Shown one piece after another: positions 37,064-46,333 of a stretch of DNA of 64,000 nucleotides. Within the stretch, counting starts at the first letter, position 1, and the number at the start of each line of letters is the position of its first letter. The notes below the pieces were generated by a model. It made no database searches, was not told the origin of the DNA, and saw only the letters and a program-made list of their open reading frames with translations. The stretch lies in assembly GCF_000590475.1 (NCBI RefSeq), contig NZ_CP007441.1, positions 2,424,660-2,488,659 of the forward strand. The letters run 5' to 3'. The position numbers and the translations under genes were made by a program. This stretch comes from Stutzerimonas stutzeri. GTDB lineage: Bacteria; Pseudomonadota; Gammaproteobacteria; Pseudomonadales; Pseudomonadaceae.

Positions 37064-37424
37064 AGCTGTGCCTGATGGCCTGTATCAAAAATCGTTAATG
37101 GCCACGCTGTCCGTCAGCGGCCAAGATGAAGCTGCCGCCGACGCCTGCGTCGGCTGAGCGTACGACCAATAAAAACAACAACGGTGAACCGCCATGATCC
37201 TCAGCCAGACCTTCGGGTCGCCGGCCCGTCTCGCCGCCTTTGCCGCCCCCGGCTCTCTCGGCTGCGCGTGGTGCCCGCGTGGCCTGCAGGCCAGCGCTGC
37301 CAAGCGCCCTCTGCAGTCCATGCTCCCCATGCGCCTATCAGCAATCCTCGCCGCGCCCGTCGCTGACCTGGCGCAGTGCACCGTCACGCGCCGGATTCCG
37401 GCCGCCTACCCGCAGGGCTGAACC
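37064..37424. other. Gap between benE and TRAP permease; possible small ORF
   Basis: This 361-base stretch has no recognised gene. It contains an AAT-rich promoter-like patch (37165-37190) and a possible 75-residue frame (37194-37421, MILSQTFGSP...) that stops three bases before the TRAP permease start and could be a leader peptide. Its sequence matches no family I know, and its composition is Ala/Pro/Arg-rich, as chance frames in high-GC DNA often are. I regard it as a leader region with an uncertain small ORF. Confidence 0.3.
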
Positions 37425-39383
37425 ATGAAAAAATTCATCAACCCGGCCTCTCTCGTCGCACTCTGCTGGTCGGCGTTCCAGATCTACATGGTCTACGGCA
37501 CGCCGCTCGACCTGATCGTCGCCGTGCCGATCCATATCATGTTCGGCCTGGTGCTGACCTTCATCACCCACCCACTGCGCAAGCAGGACCTCGGTCATTT
37601 CAACGTGGTGCGCGCCTCGGACTACCTGCTGGCCGCCGTGGCGGTCGCCATCGGCCTGTTCTACCTGCTCAACGCTGAACAGCTGACGATGCGCATCGCC
37701 ATGGTCGACCCGCTGCGGCCGATCGACCTGGTGGTGGGCATCGTGACCATCGCCCTGGTGATCGAGGCGGTGCGCCGTGCGCTCGGCATGGGCCTGACCG
37801 TGGTGATAGTGGTGTTTCTGGTCTACCAGTTCATCGGCCCGCAGCTGCGTGACATACCGATGCTCGGCATCATTGGCCACGATGGCGAGCCGACCCGCCT
37901 GTTCCTCGAAACCTTCCTCGACGTGCAGGTGCTGCAGAATGAAGGCGTGTTCGGCATCCCCAGCATCGTCTCCTACGGCCAGGTGTTCTACTTCCTGCTG
38001 TTCGGCGCCTTCCTGCAGCTGTTCGGCGGCGGCCAGTTGTTCATGGACCTGTCGGTACTGCTGGTCGGACGTTTCCGCGGCGGCATGGCAAAGGTCTCGA
38101 TCGTCTCCTCGACGCTGTTCGGCTCGGTCAGCGGCAGCGCCACGGCCAATGCCGCGGTGATGGGCATGTTCACCATCCCGGCGATGAAGAAGTCGGGCAT
38201 GAGCGCAGAGGAATCCGCAGCGGTCGAAGCGGCCTCCTCCACCGGCGGCCAGCTGATGCCACCAGTGATGGGCGCTGCGGCCTTCCTGATCGCCCAGTTC
38301 ATGGGCATTCCCTACGCCGAGGTGGCGATTGCCGCGTTGATTCCGGCGCTGCTGTTCTACGTCGCGCTGTATTTCGTGGTTGACCTGCTGGCACGGCGCA
38401 AGGGCCTGGCCGGCCTCAAGCGCGACGAGCTGGGCACCAACTGGAACAGCGTGCTCAAGCGCCTGTACTTGTTGATCCCAGTGTTCGTGCTGGTCTATCA
38501 GATCATGGCCGGGCGCGCGCTGAGCTCGTCGACCCTGCAGGCGATCTGGATCACCTTGGTGTTCGGCCTCTGCACCCGCGCCTGGGAAGGCTTTCGCACC
38601 GAAGGCGGCAACGGCGTACTGAAGGCTGCGGGCTCGGTATTGAGCGACTCGATACAGGCGTTGGATTCCGGTGCTCGCGGCGCCATCGCCGTAGCCATCC
38701 CCTGCGCCGGTGCCGGCATCGTGGTCGGCATCGCCTCGATGACCAACCTCGGCCTGACCTTCGGCAGCTTCGTTACCGCGCTGTCCGGCGGCATGCTGAT
38801 CCCGGCACTGCTGCTGGTGATGTTCATGGTCATCGTGATGGGCATGGGCATGCCAACCACCGCGGCGTACATCATGGGCGCCATCCTCGCCATTCCGGCG
38901 CTCGACAAGCTCGGCATCCCGGCGCTGTCGTCGCACTTCTTCGTGCTGTATTTCGCCGCGCTGTCGATGGTCACGCCACCGGTGGCCCTGGCCGCCTTCG
39001 TCGCCGGCGGCATCGCCAAGGCGGATGTCTGGAAGACCGGCTGGGTGGCGTTCCGCTACAGCCTGGCCGGGTTTCTGGTGGCCTTCGCCTTCGTCTTCAG
39101 CCCAGCGTTGCTGCTGCAAGGCGACTGGCAGGCCATCATCCCGGCGGTTGCCACCGCGGTGATCGGCTGCTACGCCCTGGCCGGTTGCGTGGCCGGCTAC
39201 CTGCGCGCACGCAATTCGCTGCTGGAATCGGCGCTGCTGCTGATCGCCGCCGCCCTGCTGATCGCACCGGTGATCAAGGCCTCGCTGGGCGGGCTGGTCC
39301 TGCTCTGCGCGGTCTGGGCCTGGCAGAGCCGCAAGGCGCGCCACCCGCACGGCAATTGTGTGCTGGAACGATCCGGGGCCTAG
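37425..39383 (+). CDS. TRAP transporter fused permease (DctQ-DctM type)
   Basis: A 652-residue membrane protein combining the four-helix small subunit and the 12-helix large subunit of a TRAP transporter in one chain, as found with TAXI receptors. The large-subunit signature is clear (GSVSGSATANAAVMGMFTIPAMKKSG; EAASSTGGQLMPPVMGAAAFLIAQF; MGMGMPTTAAYIMGAILAIPAL). It imports organic acids by sodium or proton gradient after delivery by the receptor encoded directly downstream. Genomic context points to a carboxylate of the furan pathway, which is not provable from sequence. Confidence 0.92.
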   Translation: MKKFINPASLVALCWSAFQIYMVYGTPLDLIVAVPIHIMFGLVLTFITHPLRKQDLGHFNVVRASDYLLAAVAVAIGLFYLLNAEQLTMRIAMVDPLRPIDLVVGIVTIALVIEAVRRALGMGLTVVIVVFLVYQFIGPQLRDIPMLGIIGHDGEPTRLFLETFLDVQVLQNEGVFGIPSIVSYGQVFYFLLFGAFLQLFGGGQLFMDLSVLLVGRFRGGMAKVSIVSSTLFGSVSGSATANAAVMGMFTIPAMKKSGMSAEESAAVEAASSTGGQLMPPVMGAAAFLIAQFMGIPYAEVAIAALIPALLFYVALYFVVDLLARRKGLAGLKRDELGTNWNSVLKRLYLLIPVFVLVYQIMAGRALSSSTLQAIWITLVFGLCTRAWEGFRTEGGNGVLKAAGSVLSDSIQALDSGARGAIAVAIPCAGAGIVVGIASMTNLGLTFGSFVTALSGGMLIPALLLVMFMVIVMGMGMPTTAAYIMGAILAIPALDKLGIPALSSHFFVLYFAALSMVTPPVALAAFVAGGIAKADVWKTGWVAFRYSLAGFLVAFAFVFSPALLLQGDWQAIIPAVATAVIGCYALAGCVAGYLRARNSLLESALLLIAAALLIAPVIKASLGGLVLLCAVWAWQSRKARHPHGNCVLERSGA

Positions 39384-39423
39384 CGGCGCGGATCAACTGA
39401 ATTCAACCAAGGAGAACAACAAG

Positions 39424-40416
39424 ATGAAGAAGATTCTCACCAAATACGCCGCCATCGCCCTGCTGGGCGGCGTCGGACTCTGCGGCAGCGCACTGGCCGC
39501 TGAACCGGTGAACGTCAAGTTCGCCGCCGGCCCGACTGGCACCACCTGGTACGCCTATGCCGGCGCATTGCGCGGCGAAATGCTTCAGCGCCTGCCGGAC
39601 GGCTCAACGGTAGATATCCAAGGCACGCCCATGGCGATCGCCAACACAAAGTTGCTGGCGGCCAAGCGTGCCGACATTGGCCTGATCTTTCCCCCGGTGG
39701 CCGCCTGGGCCCAACAGCCGTTCGGGCCATTTGACCGCAAGATCGAAAACGTGCGCGGGTTGGTTGGCGGCATCGACCAGTATTACCAGCGCATCACCGT
39801 GCAGACCGACAGCGAAATCCAGTCGATCGCCGAGATCAAGGAGAAGAAGTTGCCGGTGCGCATCGGTACCGGCCCGCAGGGCAGCTTGAACGAGTACATT
39901 GCCAAGCTGATCCTGGAAGCCAACGGCCTGTCCTATGAGGACATCGAGTCCTACGGCGGCAGCATCGGCAAATCGAACCTGAGCATCCTGCAGGACCAGT
40001 TCGGCGACAAGAAACTCGACATGATCATCGGCATCACCACCGCGGGCCACCCGAATACCGCGCAGTTGTCGATCACCCCTGGCCAGCGCTTCCTCAGCCT
40101 CAGCGAAGAAGCTACGGCCTACCTGGAGAAGTTCGGCTTCGTCCGCGCCACCATGCCGGCCAAGATGTTCGAAGGTCAGGATAAAACCGTCGAAGGCGTC
40201 GGCTTCAGCACCTCGCTGTATGCCACCGAGACCATGTCCAATGAAGACGCCTACGCCATTACCAAGGCGGTGATGGAAGGCCGCGAAGCACTGCAGCGCT
40301 CGTTCGGTTCGATGAAGGGCTGGACCGCCGAAGGATCTGCCGAGCCGGCCAACCTGGCCGCGCCGCTGCATCCGGGCGCCGAGAAGTACTACCGCGAAGC
40401 CGGCCTGCTCAAGTAA
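39424..40416 (+). CDS. TAXI-family TRAP transporter receptor
   Basis: A 330-residue secreted protein with a signal peptide (cleavage after SALAAEP) and the TAXI fold (VNVKFAAGPTGTTWYAYAGALRGEM; GTGPQGSLNEYIAKLILEANGLSYEDIESYGGS). It captures ligand in the periplasm for the fused permease encoded 40 bases upstream. An AAGGAG site precedes the ATG. A strong intrinsic terminator follows (40429-40455), so the pair forms a closed transcription unit and the downstream ThDP enzyme gene is transcribed mainly from elsewhere or by readthrough. Confidence 0.9.
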   Translation: MKKILTKYAAIALLGGVGLCGSALAAEPVNVKFAAGPTGTTWYAYAGALRGEMLQRLPDGSTVDIQGTPMAIANTKLLAAKRADIGLIFPPVAAWAQQPFGPFDRKIENVRGLVGGIDQYYQRITVQTDSEIQSIAEIKEKKLPVRIGTGPQGSLNEYIAKLILEANGLSYEDIESYGGSIGKSNLSILQDQFGDKKLDMIIGITTAGHPNTAQLSITPGQRFLSLSEEATAYLEKFGFVRATMPAKMFEGQDKTVEGVGFSTSLYATETMSNEDAYAITKAVMEGREALQRSFGSMKGWTAEGSAEPANLAAPLHPGAEKYYREAGLLK

Positions 40417-40428
40417 CCCGCCCCTGCC

Positions 40429-40455
40429 GCGCCGCCTCCGTGCGGCGCTTTTTTT
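40429..40455 (+). terminator. Intrinsic terminator after the TAXI receptor gene
   Basis: GCGCCGC (40429-40435) and GCGGCGC (40442-40448) form a 7-bp GC stem with a 6-base loop followed by seven T residues, a textbook Rho-independent terminator. Confidence 0.9.
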
Positions 40456-40478
40456 CGCCTCTATTCAGCGAGGAACCG

Positions 40479-42106
40479 ATGACAGCCGATACCCAGCCCG
40501 ATGGCGGCCAGGCCATCGTCGAACTGCTCAGACGCAACGGTGTGGACCGGGTGTTCACGGTCCCCGGGGAGAGCTTTTTGCCGGTGCTCGATGCGCTGCA
40601 CGACGCGCCGGACATCGCCCTGGTGGTGTGCCGCCAGGAAGGCGGCGCCTCGATGATGGCCGAAGCCTATGCCAAGGCCACCGGTCGCCCCGGCGTGTGC
40701 TTCGTCACCCGCGGCCCCGGCAGCGCCAACGCGCTGGCCGGGCTGCATGTCGCGGCGCAGGATTCGACGCGGTGTTCGTCGGCCAGGTGCCGCGCGGCTT
40801 CCAGCAGCGCGAGGCCTGGCAGGAGGTCGATGTCGGCGCGCTGTTCGGCTCAGTGGCCAAGTGGGCCGCCGATATCCAGGACGCCGCGCGCCTGCCGGAA
40901 TACATCTCCCGTGCCTTCAGCACCGCCCGTTCCGGCCGTCAGGGCCCGGTAGTGCTTGGCCTACCCGAAGATGTGCTGTTCGAGCGCACCGTGCCGATCG
41001 AGGTCGGCCCCGCGCCAATCAGCCAGGGCTACCCGGCCCCGCAAGCCATGGCCCGGCTGCGCACCCTGCTCGCCGAGGCCCGGCGGCCATTGGCGATCTT
41101 CGGTGGCTCCGGCTGGAGCGCCGAGACCCGTCAGCAATTACAAACGTTCGCCGAAGCCCAGGGGCTGCCAGTGGCCACCGCCTTCCGGCGCCAGGATCGT
41201 TTCGATAACGGTCATTCCAACTACGCCGGCGATGCGGGCCTGGGCATGAACCCCGGACTCGCCAAACTGATCGACGAGGCCGACCTGCTGATCGCCGTCG
41301 GCACCCGTCTCGGCGACATCACCACCCGTCATTACGAATTGGTGGATGTGCCGAAACCACGGCAGCAACTGATCCATATTCATCCCGATCCGCAAGAGCC
41401 CGGCCGTGTACGGGTCCCGGATCTGGCGATCTGCGCCGCGGTGCAAGGTTTCGCCGAGGCGACCGCCGCGCTCGAACCGGCCGACGTCTCCGCTGAGCGT
41501 CAAAGCTGGCTGGCACGCGCACGTGAAAGCCGCGAGGCCTGGCAACGGCCGACCGAGCTGTCCGGGCCGCTGCAGCTCGGCGAGATTGTCGCCTGGCTCG
41601 GCCAGCGCCTGCCGCCAGAAGCAGTGATCAGCAACGGCGCCGGTAATTACACACTCTGGGTGCACCGCTTCTATCCCTTCCGTGCGTTCGGCAGCCAGCT
41701 GGCACCGACCTCCGGCTCGATGGGCTACGGGCTGCCCGCGGCGATCGCCGCCAAGCTCGCCGACCCGTCGCGCCCCGCGGTGTGTTTCGCCGGAGACGGC
41801 TGCTTCCAAATGACCTGTCAGGAGCTGGCGACCGCCGTGCAATACGACGCCCACGTGATCGTTATCGTGGTCAACAATGGCTCCTACGGCTCAATCCGCA
41901 TGCACCAGGACAAGCACTACCCTGGCCGCCGCTACGGCACCGACTTGGTCAATCCGGACATGGTTGCCCTCGCCCACGCCTACGGTGCCGGCGCCGCGCG
42001 CGTGGAGCGCACCGAGCAGTTCGCCGAAGTATTCGAACAGGCCTTGGCCGCCGACCGGCCGTACCTGATCGAACTGGTGATGGATCCGGCGATCCTGCGG
42101 CCCTGA
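40479..42106 (+). pseudogene. ThDP-dependent enzyme (acetolactate synthase-like), frameshifted
   Basis: Read across a frame change, this is a full-length thiamine diphosphate enzyme of the acetolactate synthase/benzoylformate decarboxylase superfamily. The N-terminal part (start 40479, GAGGAACCG ribosome site) contains the catalytic-Glu region VVCRQEGGASMMAEAYAKATG and runs to LHVAAQDST (40769). The rest continues in another frame from about 40769 (AVFVGQVPRGFQQREAWQEVD) to the ThDP motif FAGDGCFQMTCQELATA with VIVVNNGSYG and the stop at 42106. Relatives keep a proline and a few more residues at the junction, so a deletion of 1, 4 or 7 bases is the simplest cause. Everything else is intact, so either recent inactivation or a sequencing error is possible. 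Reaction unknown. Confidence 0.8.
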
Positions 42107-42128
42107 ACCGATCGGCCCGAGCGCGGGC

Positions 42129-42164
42129 CTCCCACAGCATCGGCAGTGTCCCGCCGTGTGGGAG
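42129..42164. repeat. REP-like inverted pair
   Basis: CTCCCACA and TGTGGGAG are perfect 8-bp inverted copies with a 20-base loop. The GTGGGAGCG core resembles REP sequences common in Pseudomonas intergenic regions. Confidence 0.6.
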
Positions 42165-42185
42165 CGCGCCTCGGCCGAGGCTCTG

Positions 42186-42212
42186 GTGGGAACGGTCTCG
42201 ATCGCGAACAGG
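42186..42212. repeat. REP-like unit, first copy
   Basis: GTGGGAACGGTCT... ending in GCGAACAGG; the same unit with five differences recurs at 42454-42480. Confidence 0.55.
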
Positions 42213-42453
42213 TTTCCACGGCAGCGGGTTCCCTTCACGACCAAGGTCGCTCCGACATCCGGAGCCATACCGGCCGGTGAGCGCCCCGCGGGACAGCGCC
42301 TGGCCATAACGCGCACCGGCCTTGCGGCGCGTTACCGAGCCGCCGTCCGATCGGACAAGCCATGGATGGGGTAACACCGCAACTCCATCAGGAGCAGAAA
42401 CGGCGCCCGGTGCGGAGGTGAGCCGGGGGCGGGCCCGTCAACCTCCCCCGCCC

Positions 42454-42480
42454 GTGGTAGCGGTCTTGACCGCAAACAGG
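42454..42480. repeat. REP-like unit, second copy
   Basis: GTGGTAGCGGTCTTGACCGC followed by AAACAGG; contains a 5-bp palindrome CGGTC-TT-GACCG. Confidence 0.55.
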
Positions 42481-42613
42481 CTGCTTCGGCGGCGAGTCAT
42501 TCGCGAAAGCGCTCACGCCTACTGGCAGAACCATCACCCCGTCGTGTTTTGCCTGCAGGCTGTATGCACGGCCTCGGTGCGCCTAGTTGGCCGTGCACGC
42601 CGGCCGTCCGGGC

Positions 42614-43372
42614 TCAGTGCATCACCGAGCCGCCGTCGACCACCACCGTTTCTCCGGTCATGAAGGCGCTGTCGTCGCAGGCGAGGAACAGTAGTGGGCC
42701 GATCAGGTCGCCCGGCATCTGGTCGCGCTTGATCGCCCGGCTGGCGATCACCGGCGCAGTTAGCCGCTCGCGCATCTCGGCGTTGGCCACCACGCCCTCG
42801 CTTAGCACCAGGCCCGGTGCGAGCGTATTGACCGAAATGCCGTGCTCGCCGAGCTCGCGCGCCAGCGCCCGGGTCAGCGCGAGCACGGCGCCCTTGGAGG
42901 TCACGTAGTGCAGCAGCCCTGGGGTGCCCTTGAACGGCGTGCCGGACGAGATGTTGATGATTCGCCCGTAACCGCGCGACTTCATGTGCGGCACCACGGC
43001 GCGGGCACAGACGAAGGGGCCGCGTACGTTGACCGCCATCACCTTGTCCCACTCGCCGAGGTCGATGTCCTCGAAGCCCTTCATTTTCAGCGAGGCGTAG
43101 ATCGCCGCGTTGTTCACCAGGACGTCGATCTGCCCGAAGCGCTCCATCGCCGCGGCGGCCATGGTCGCTGCCGACGCCTCGTCGGACACGTCTGTCTTCA
43201 GCGCGATGGCCTTGCCACCCATGCCCTCCAGTTCGGCCACCAGGCCCGAGCCGTCTAGCACGTCGGCGACGACGATGCTGGCACCCTCGGCGGCCAGCGC
43301 GCGGGCGTAGGTCGCCCCGATCCCCTGGGCGGCGCCGGTGATGATTACGACCTTGTCTTTCATGCGGTTCAT
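42614..43372 (-). CDS. SDR-family oxidoreductase (FabG-like) in TRAP operon
   Basis: A 252-residue classical short-chain dehydrogenase with the TGAAQGIGATYA cofactor loop, the VLVNNAAIY motif, catalytic Ser and Tyr-Lys in NISSGTPFKGTPGLLHYVTSKGA, and a C-terminal FMTGETVVVDGG. It would oxidise or reduce an alcohol/ketone with NAD(P). Ribosome site GGAG lies 7 bases before the ATG at 43372. It is the last gene of the dctP-dctQ-dctM-SDR minus-strand unit, so its substrate is probably the compound imported by that transporter or a product of it. Possible roles include furfuryl or hydroxymethylfurfuryl alcohol handling; this is speculative. Confidence 0.85.
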   Translation of the reverse strand: MNRMKDKVVIITGAAQGIGATYARALAAEGASIVVADVLDGSGLVAELEGMGGKAIALKTDVSDEASAATMAAAAMERFGQIDVLVNNAAIYASLKMKGFEDIDLGEWDKVMAVNVRGPFVCARAVVPHMKSRGYGRIINISSGTPFKGTPGLLHYVTSKGAVLALTRALARELGEHGISVNTLAPGLVLSEGVVANAEMRERLTAPVIASRAIKRDQMPGDLIGPLLFLACDDSAFMTGETVVVDGGSVMH

Positions 43373-43434
43373 ATACGTCTCCAGTCGAACCCGACCCGGT
43401 GGCCGGGGGTTGGCGTTGCGACCTTACGCAGGTC

Positions 43435-44697
43435 TCAGGAAATGAAGGCGGTGACCAGGCCCGGCTGCCAGGAGATCAGCACCATGACCAGCAGGGTGAC
43501 CAGCAGGAACGGCAGCAGCGGTCGCATGATTTCGCCCGGCCGGCAGCCGGTGACACGCGAGGCGACGTAGAGGGCCGCGCCGACCGGCGGGGTCAGCAGG
43601 CCGAGGGTGAGGTTGATGCACATCACCACGCCCAGGTGATAGGCGTTGATGCCGTAGACCGACTCGGCCACCGGCAGCACGATCGGCACCAGCAGGATCA
43701 GCGCGGCGATGCCGTCGAGCACCATGCCGACCACTAGCAGCAGCGCGATGAGCAACAGCATGTAGACGAACGGGTCGGCGGTCATGCCCTGCATGATGGC
43801 GCCGAGCTGCTGCGGGATCTGTTCGTAAACGATCACCCAGCCGAACACCGCCGCCGCGGCCACCAGCGCCAGCACCACTCCGCTGTTGATACCGACGCGC
43901 AGCAGCATGTCGCCCATGCGCTCGAATTTCATCTCGCCATGCGCGAAGCGGCCGACCAGGACCGCCATCGCCGCGCCCACGGCGGCGGCCTCGGTCGGCG
44001 TGGCGATGCCGCCGATGATCGAGCCGATCATCACCACCGGCACGCTCAGCGACGGCAGGCTGCGCACCACATTGCGCAGCTTCTGCGCGCGGCTCAGGCG
44101 CTCGCTCGGCGGGTATTGGTAGAAGAAGCCGAGCAGCGCGATGACCAGGATGAAGCCGGCGGCCATCAGCAGGCCGGGGACGATGCCGGCGATGAACAGG
44201 TCGCCGATGGAGATCTGCGCCAGCACGCCGAAGATCACGAACAGCATCGATGGTGGAATCACCGGCGCCAGCAACGCGCCGGCCGCGGTGGTGGCGGTGG
44301 CGAAATTGCGGTCGTAACCCTTCTGATGCATCTCCGGCACCATCACCTGCGCCATCACCGCGACCTGCGCATTGGCCGAGCCGACGATCGAGGCCAGCAT
44401 CATGTTGGCGAGGATGTTGATATAGGCCAGCCCGCCCTTCACCGAACCGAGGAACACCGAGGCGAAGGCGACCAGGCGGCGGGTGATGCCGCCCTCGTTC
44501 ATCAGCTCACCGACCAGCATGAACAGCGGGATGGCCAGCAGCCCGTAGTTGTCCAGCCCGCCGAAAAACTGCTGCGGATAGGACAGGAACAGCACGCCGT
44601 TGCCGCTGGACTGGATGTACACCATGGCGCTGACCGCCAGCACCAGCGCGATCGGCACGCCGATGAACAGCAGCACCGCGAAGAGTCCGATGATCAT
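43435..44697 (-). CDS. dctM: TRAP transporter large permease DctM family
   Basis: A 420-residue polytopic protein, the transporting subunit of a TRAP system (MIIGLFAVLLFIGVPIALVLAVSAM; MLVGELMNEGGITRRLVAFASVFLGSVKGGLAYINILANMMLASIVGSANAQ; VGVV/PPSMLFVIFGVLAQ). It works with the DctQ subunit encoded three bases upstream and the DctP receptor. Substrate is unknown; neighbours suggest an organic acid fed to UbiD or ALDH. Length and motifs are complete. Confidence 0.93.
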   Translation of the reverse strand: MIIGLFAVLLFIGVPIALVLAVSAMVYIQSSGNGVLFLSYPQQFFGGLDNYGLLAIPLFMLVGELMNEGGITRRLVAFASVFLGSVKGGLAYINILANMMLASIVGSANAQVAVMAQVMVPEMHQKGYDRNFATATTAAGALLAPVIPPSMLFVIFGVLAQISIGDLFIAGIVPGLLMAAGFILVIALLGFFYQYPPSERLSRAQKLRNVVRSLPSLSVPVVMIGSIIGGIATPTEAAAVGAAMAVLVGRFAHGEMKFERMGDMLLRVGINSGVVLALVAAAAVFGWVIVYEQIPQQLGAIMQGMTADPFVYMLLLIALLLVVGMVLDGIAALILLVPIVLPVAESVYGINAYHLGVVMCINLTLGLLTPPVGAALYVASRVTGCRPGEIMRPLLPFLLVTLLVMVLISWQPGLVTAFIS

Positions 44698-44700
44698 CGA

Positions 44701-45273
44701 TTATTCCCCCGAGCCGGCCGCGGCCGCCGGCCCGGTGCCCGGCGCCGGATGCGGCGCGCGCAGGCTGTCGAGCAGGTTGGCCAGGGCGTGGATGCTGCTG
44801 GTCAAGGCCACCAGCGGCAGAATCAGCCAGAACCAGAACTTGGGCACACCCAGCGTCGCGGTCGGCTCCTGGTAGACGAAGTTGAAGGAGTCACCGGCGA
44901 ACGCCTCGATGTCGAAGCCGTGGCGCCACAGCGCCAGCGGGTCGAACCACAACCAGCAGAGCACCAGCAGCGCCACGGCAAACCCCAGCACCACCAGGTC
45001 GGCGGCGCAGCGCAGCAGCTTGCGCGCAGCCTCCGGAACGGCGTCGGTCAGCAGCGTCACGGCCACCGCCTCGCGCGTCTGCAGCGTGACCGCCAGGCCG
45101 AGCATGGCCAGCCAGACCATGGTCAGTACCGCCAGCTCGTCGAGCCAGAAGATCGGTGCCTTGAGCGCGCGACCGGCGACGTTGACCAGAATCATCAGCG
45201 GCAGAATCAGCACCAACGCGCGCAGTGCGGCGCGCTCGCCGCGGCCGATGAGGTTGCTCAGCATCCGGATCAT
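44701..45273 (-). CDS. dctQ: TRAP transporter small permease DctQ family
   Basis: A 190-residue protein with four hydrophobic helices (ALRALVLILPLMILVNVAGRAL; LDELAVLTMVWLAMLGLAVTL; LLRCAADLVVLGFAVALLVLCW; FWFWLILPLVALTSSIHAL). This is the DctQ layout. It sits between dctP and dctM, and the three genes make one complete TRAP transporter. The FxLDELAVLTMVWLAMLG stretch is the conserved DctQ core. The charged/Pro-Ala C-terminal tail is poorly conserved in the family. Confidence 0.9.
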   Translation of the reverse strand: MIRMLSNLIGRGERAALRALVLILPLMILVNVAGRALKAPIFWLDELAVLTMVWLAMLGLAVTLQTREAVAVTLLTDAVPEAARKLLRCAADLVVLGFAVALLVLCWLWFDPLALWRHGFDIEAFAGDSFNFVYQEPTATLGVPKFWFWLILPLVALTSSIHALANLLDSLRAPHPAPGTGPAAAAGSGE

Positions 45274-45349
45274 GGATGTTCCTCCGACGAAAAGGCGGCG
45301 CGGTGCCCGGCTGGACCCACGCTCGCAGGACAGGGCTAACGGCGAGGCG

Positions 45350-46333
45350 TCAGGGTTTGAGCTCGGCCGCTTCGCGGCGCAGGTCGGCCAGCACCGGGGC
45401 CTTCTTCAGCCAGATGTCTTCCCACTGCTGCAGCGTGTCGCCGAAGAACTCGGGGCCCACCGGCGTCACCTTGACGCCGGCCTGCTCGATGCTCGCCTGG
45501 GTGTCGGCCTCGGACTTCTGGTAATGCGCGGTCAGGCTGTCGAGGTGCTTGCGGGTCAGCTCGCGAATCAGCGCACGGTCATCTTCGCTCGTTTGCGCCC
45601 AGACGCGGCCGGACATCAGGCCGATGACCGGAAACATCATGTGGTTGCTCTGCAGCACCGTATTGGCGCGCTCGTAGAGGCGTAGCTTCCAGATCAGCTC
45701 GAGGTCGGCATCGACGCCGTCGACCTGCCCGTTGGCCAGTGCGTCGTACACATCGGTGACCGGCATCGGCGTCGAGGCGGCGCCGAGCATACGGTAGAAG
45801 TCCTGCACCGGCGGGAACGGCGTGATGCGGATCTTGCGCCCGTCGATCGCCTTGACGTTCTCGGTGGGAAAGGCGTTGAGCATCAGGCGCATGCCGGCCA
45901 CCCCGTAACCGAGCCCGACCACCCCAGCCTTGGCCGGCAGCTGGGCGAGCATGCCCTGCGCCGTCTTGCCGTTGAGCAGCTGGCCGGCCTGGGCCACGTC
46001 ATGCACGAGATAAGGGGCGAACAGCGCGCCGAAATCAGGGACCCGGTTGGCCACTTCGGCGGTGGTCATGAAGGCCATGTCCAGCGCGCCGGTCTGCAAC
46101 TGCTGCAGCATGCGCGCCTCGCTGCCGAGCTGGCCGGCGGGAAACACCACGAGGTTGTACTTGCCACCGGAGCGCGCCTTGAGCTCGTCGCCCATGGCCT
46201 GTGCCGCTTGCGTCCAGGCATGGGTGCCGGGGACGATCAGCCCCAGACGCAGGTCCTTGGCCATGGCAGCGGCGCTGCCCAACAGGGTAACGACGGAACA
46301 CAGCGCACACAGCAGTCGGGTCGTTTTCTTCAT
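45350..46333 (-). CDS. TRAP transporter periplasmic receptor DctP family
   Basis: A 327-residue secreted receptor with signal peptide (cleavage after AAAMAKD), DctP fold motifs (FPAGQLGSEARMLQQLQTGALDM; LNAFPTENVKAIDGRKIRITPFP, where the Arg is the usual carboxylate-binding residue; ANGQVDGVDADLELIW). A strong AAGGTGAGCC site precedes the ATG. First gene of the minus-strand TRAP operon, divergent from the UbiD operon, so the two units probably share a regulatory region (46334-46633) and a regulator, likely the LysR protein encoded at 49659-50609. Confidence 0.92.
   Translation of the reverse strand: MKKTTRLLCALCSVVTLLGSAAAMAKDLRLGLIVPGTHAWTQAAQAMGDELKARSGGKYNLVVFPAGQLGSEARMLQQLQTGALDMAFMTTAEVANRVPDFGALFAPYLVHDVAQAGQLLNGKTAQGMLAQLPAKAGVVGLGYGVAGMRLMLNAFPTENVKAIDGRKIRITPFPPVQDFYRMLGAASTPMPVTDVYDALANGQVDGVDADLELIWKLRLYERANTVLQSNHMMFPVIGLMSGRVWAQTSEDDRALIRELTRKHLDSLTAHYQKSEADTQASIEQAGVKVTPVGPEFFGDTLQQWEDIWLKKAPVLADLRREAAELKP

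Larger units (their letters stand above)
42107..42613. other. Gap between convergent genes with REP-type repeats
   Basis: This 507-base region between the converging ThDP enzyme and SDR genes has no gene that I can support. It holds REP-like units of the Pseudomonas type: an inverted pair CTCCCACA (42129-42136) / TGTGGGAG (42157-42164), and two related 27-base units at 42186-42212 and 42454-42480 that match at 22 of 27 positions; the second has a CGGTC-TT-GACCG core palindrome. Confidence 0.7.

Noticed and set aside
37338..39350. A 670-codon minus-strand frame
   Set aside because: Antisense of the TRAP permease; composition is His/Gln/Gly/Asp-rich and typical of GC-skewed shadow frames.
43939..45339. 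A 466-codon plus-strand frame opposite dctM and dctQ
   Set aside because: Shadow frame dominated by His, Arg and Gln with no domain, while the opposite strand encodes clear TRAP subunits.
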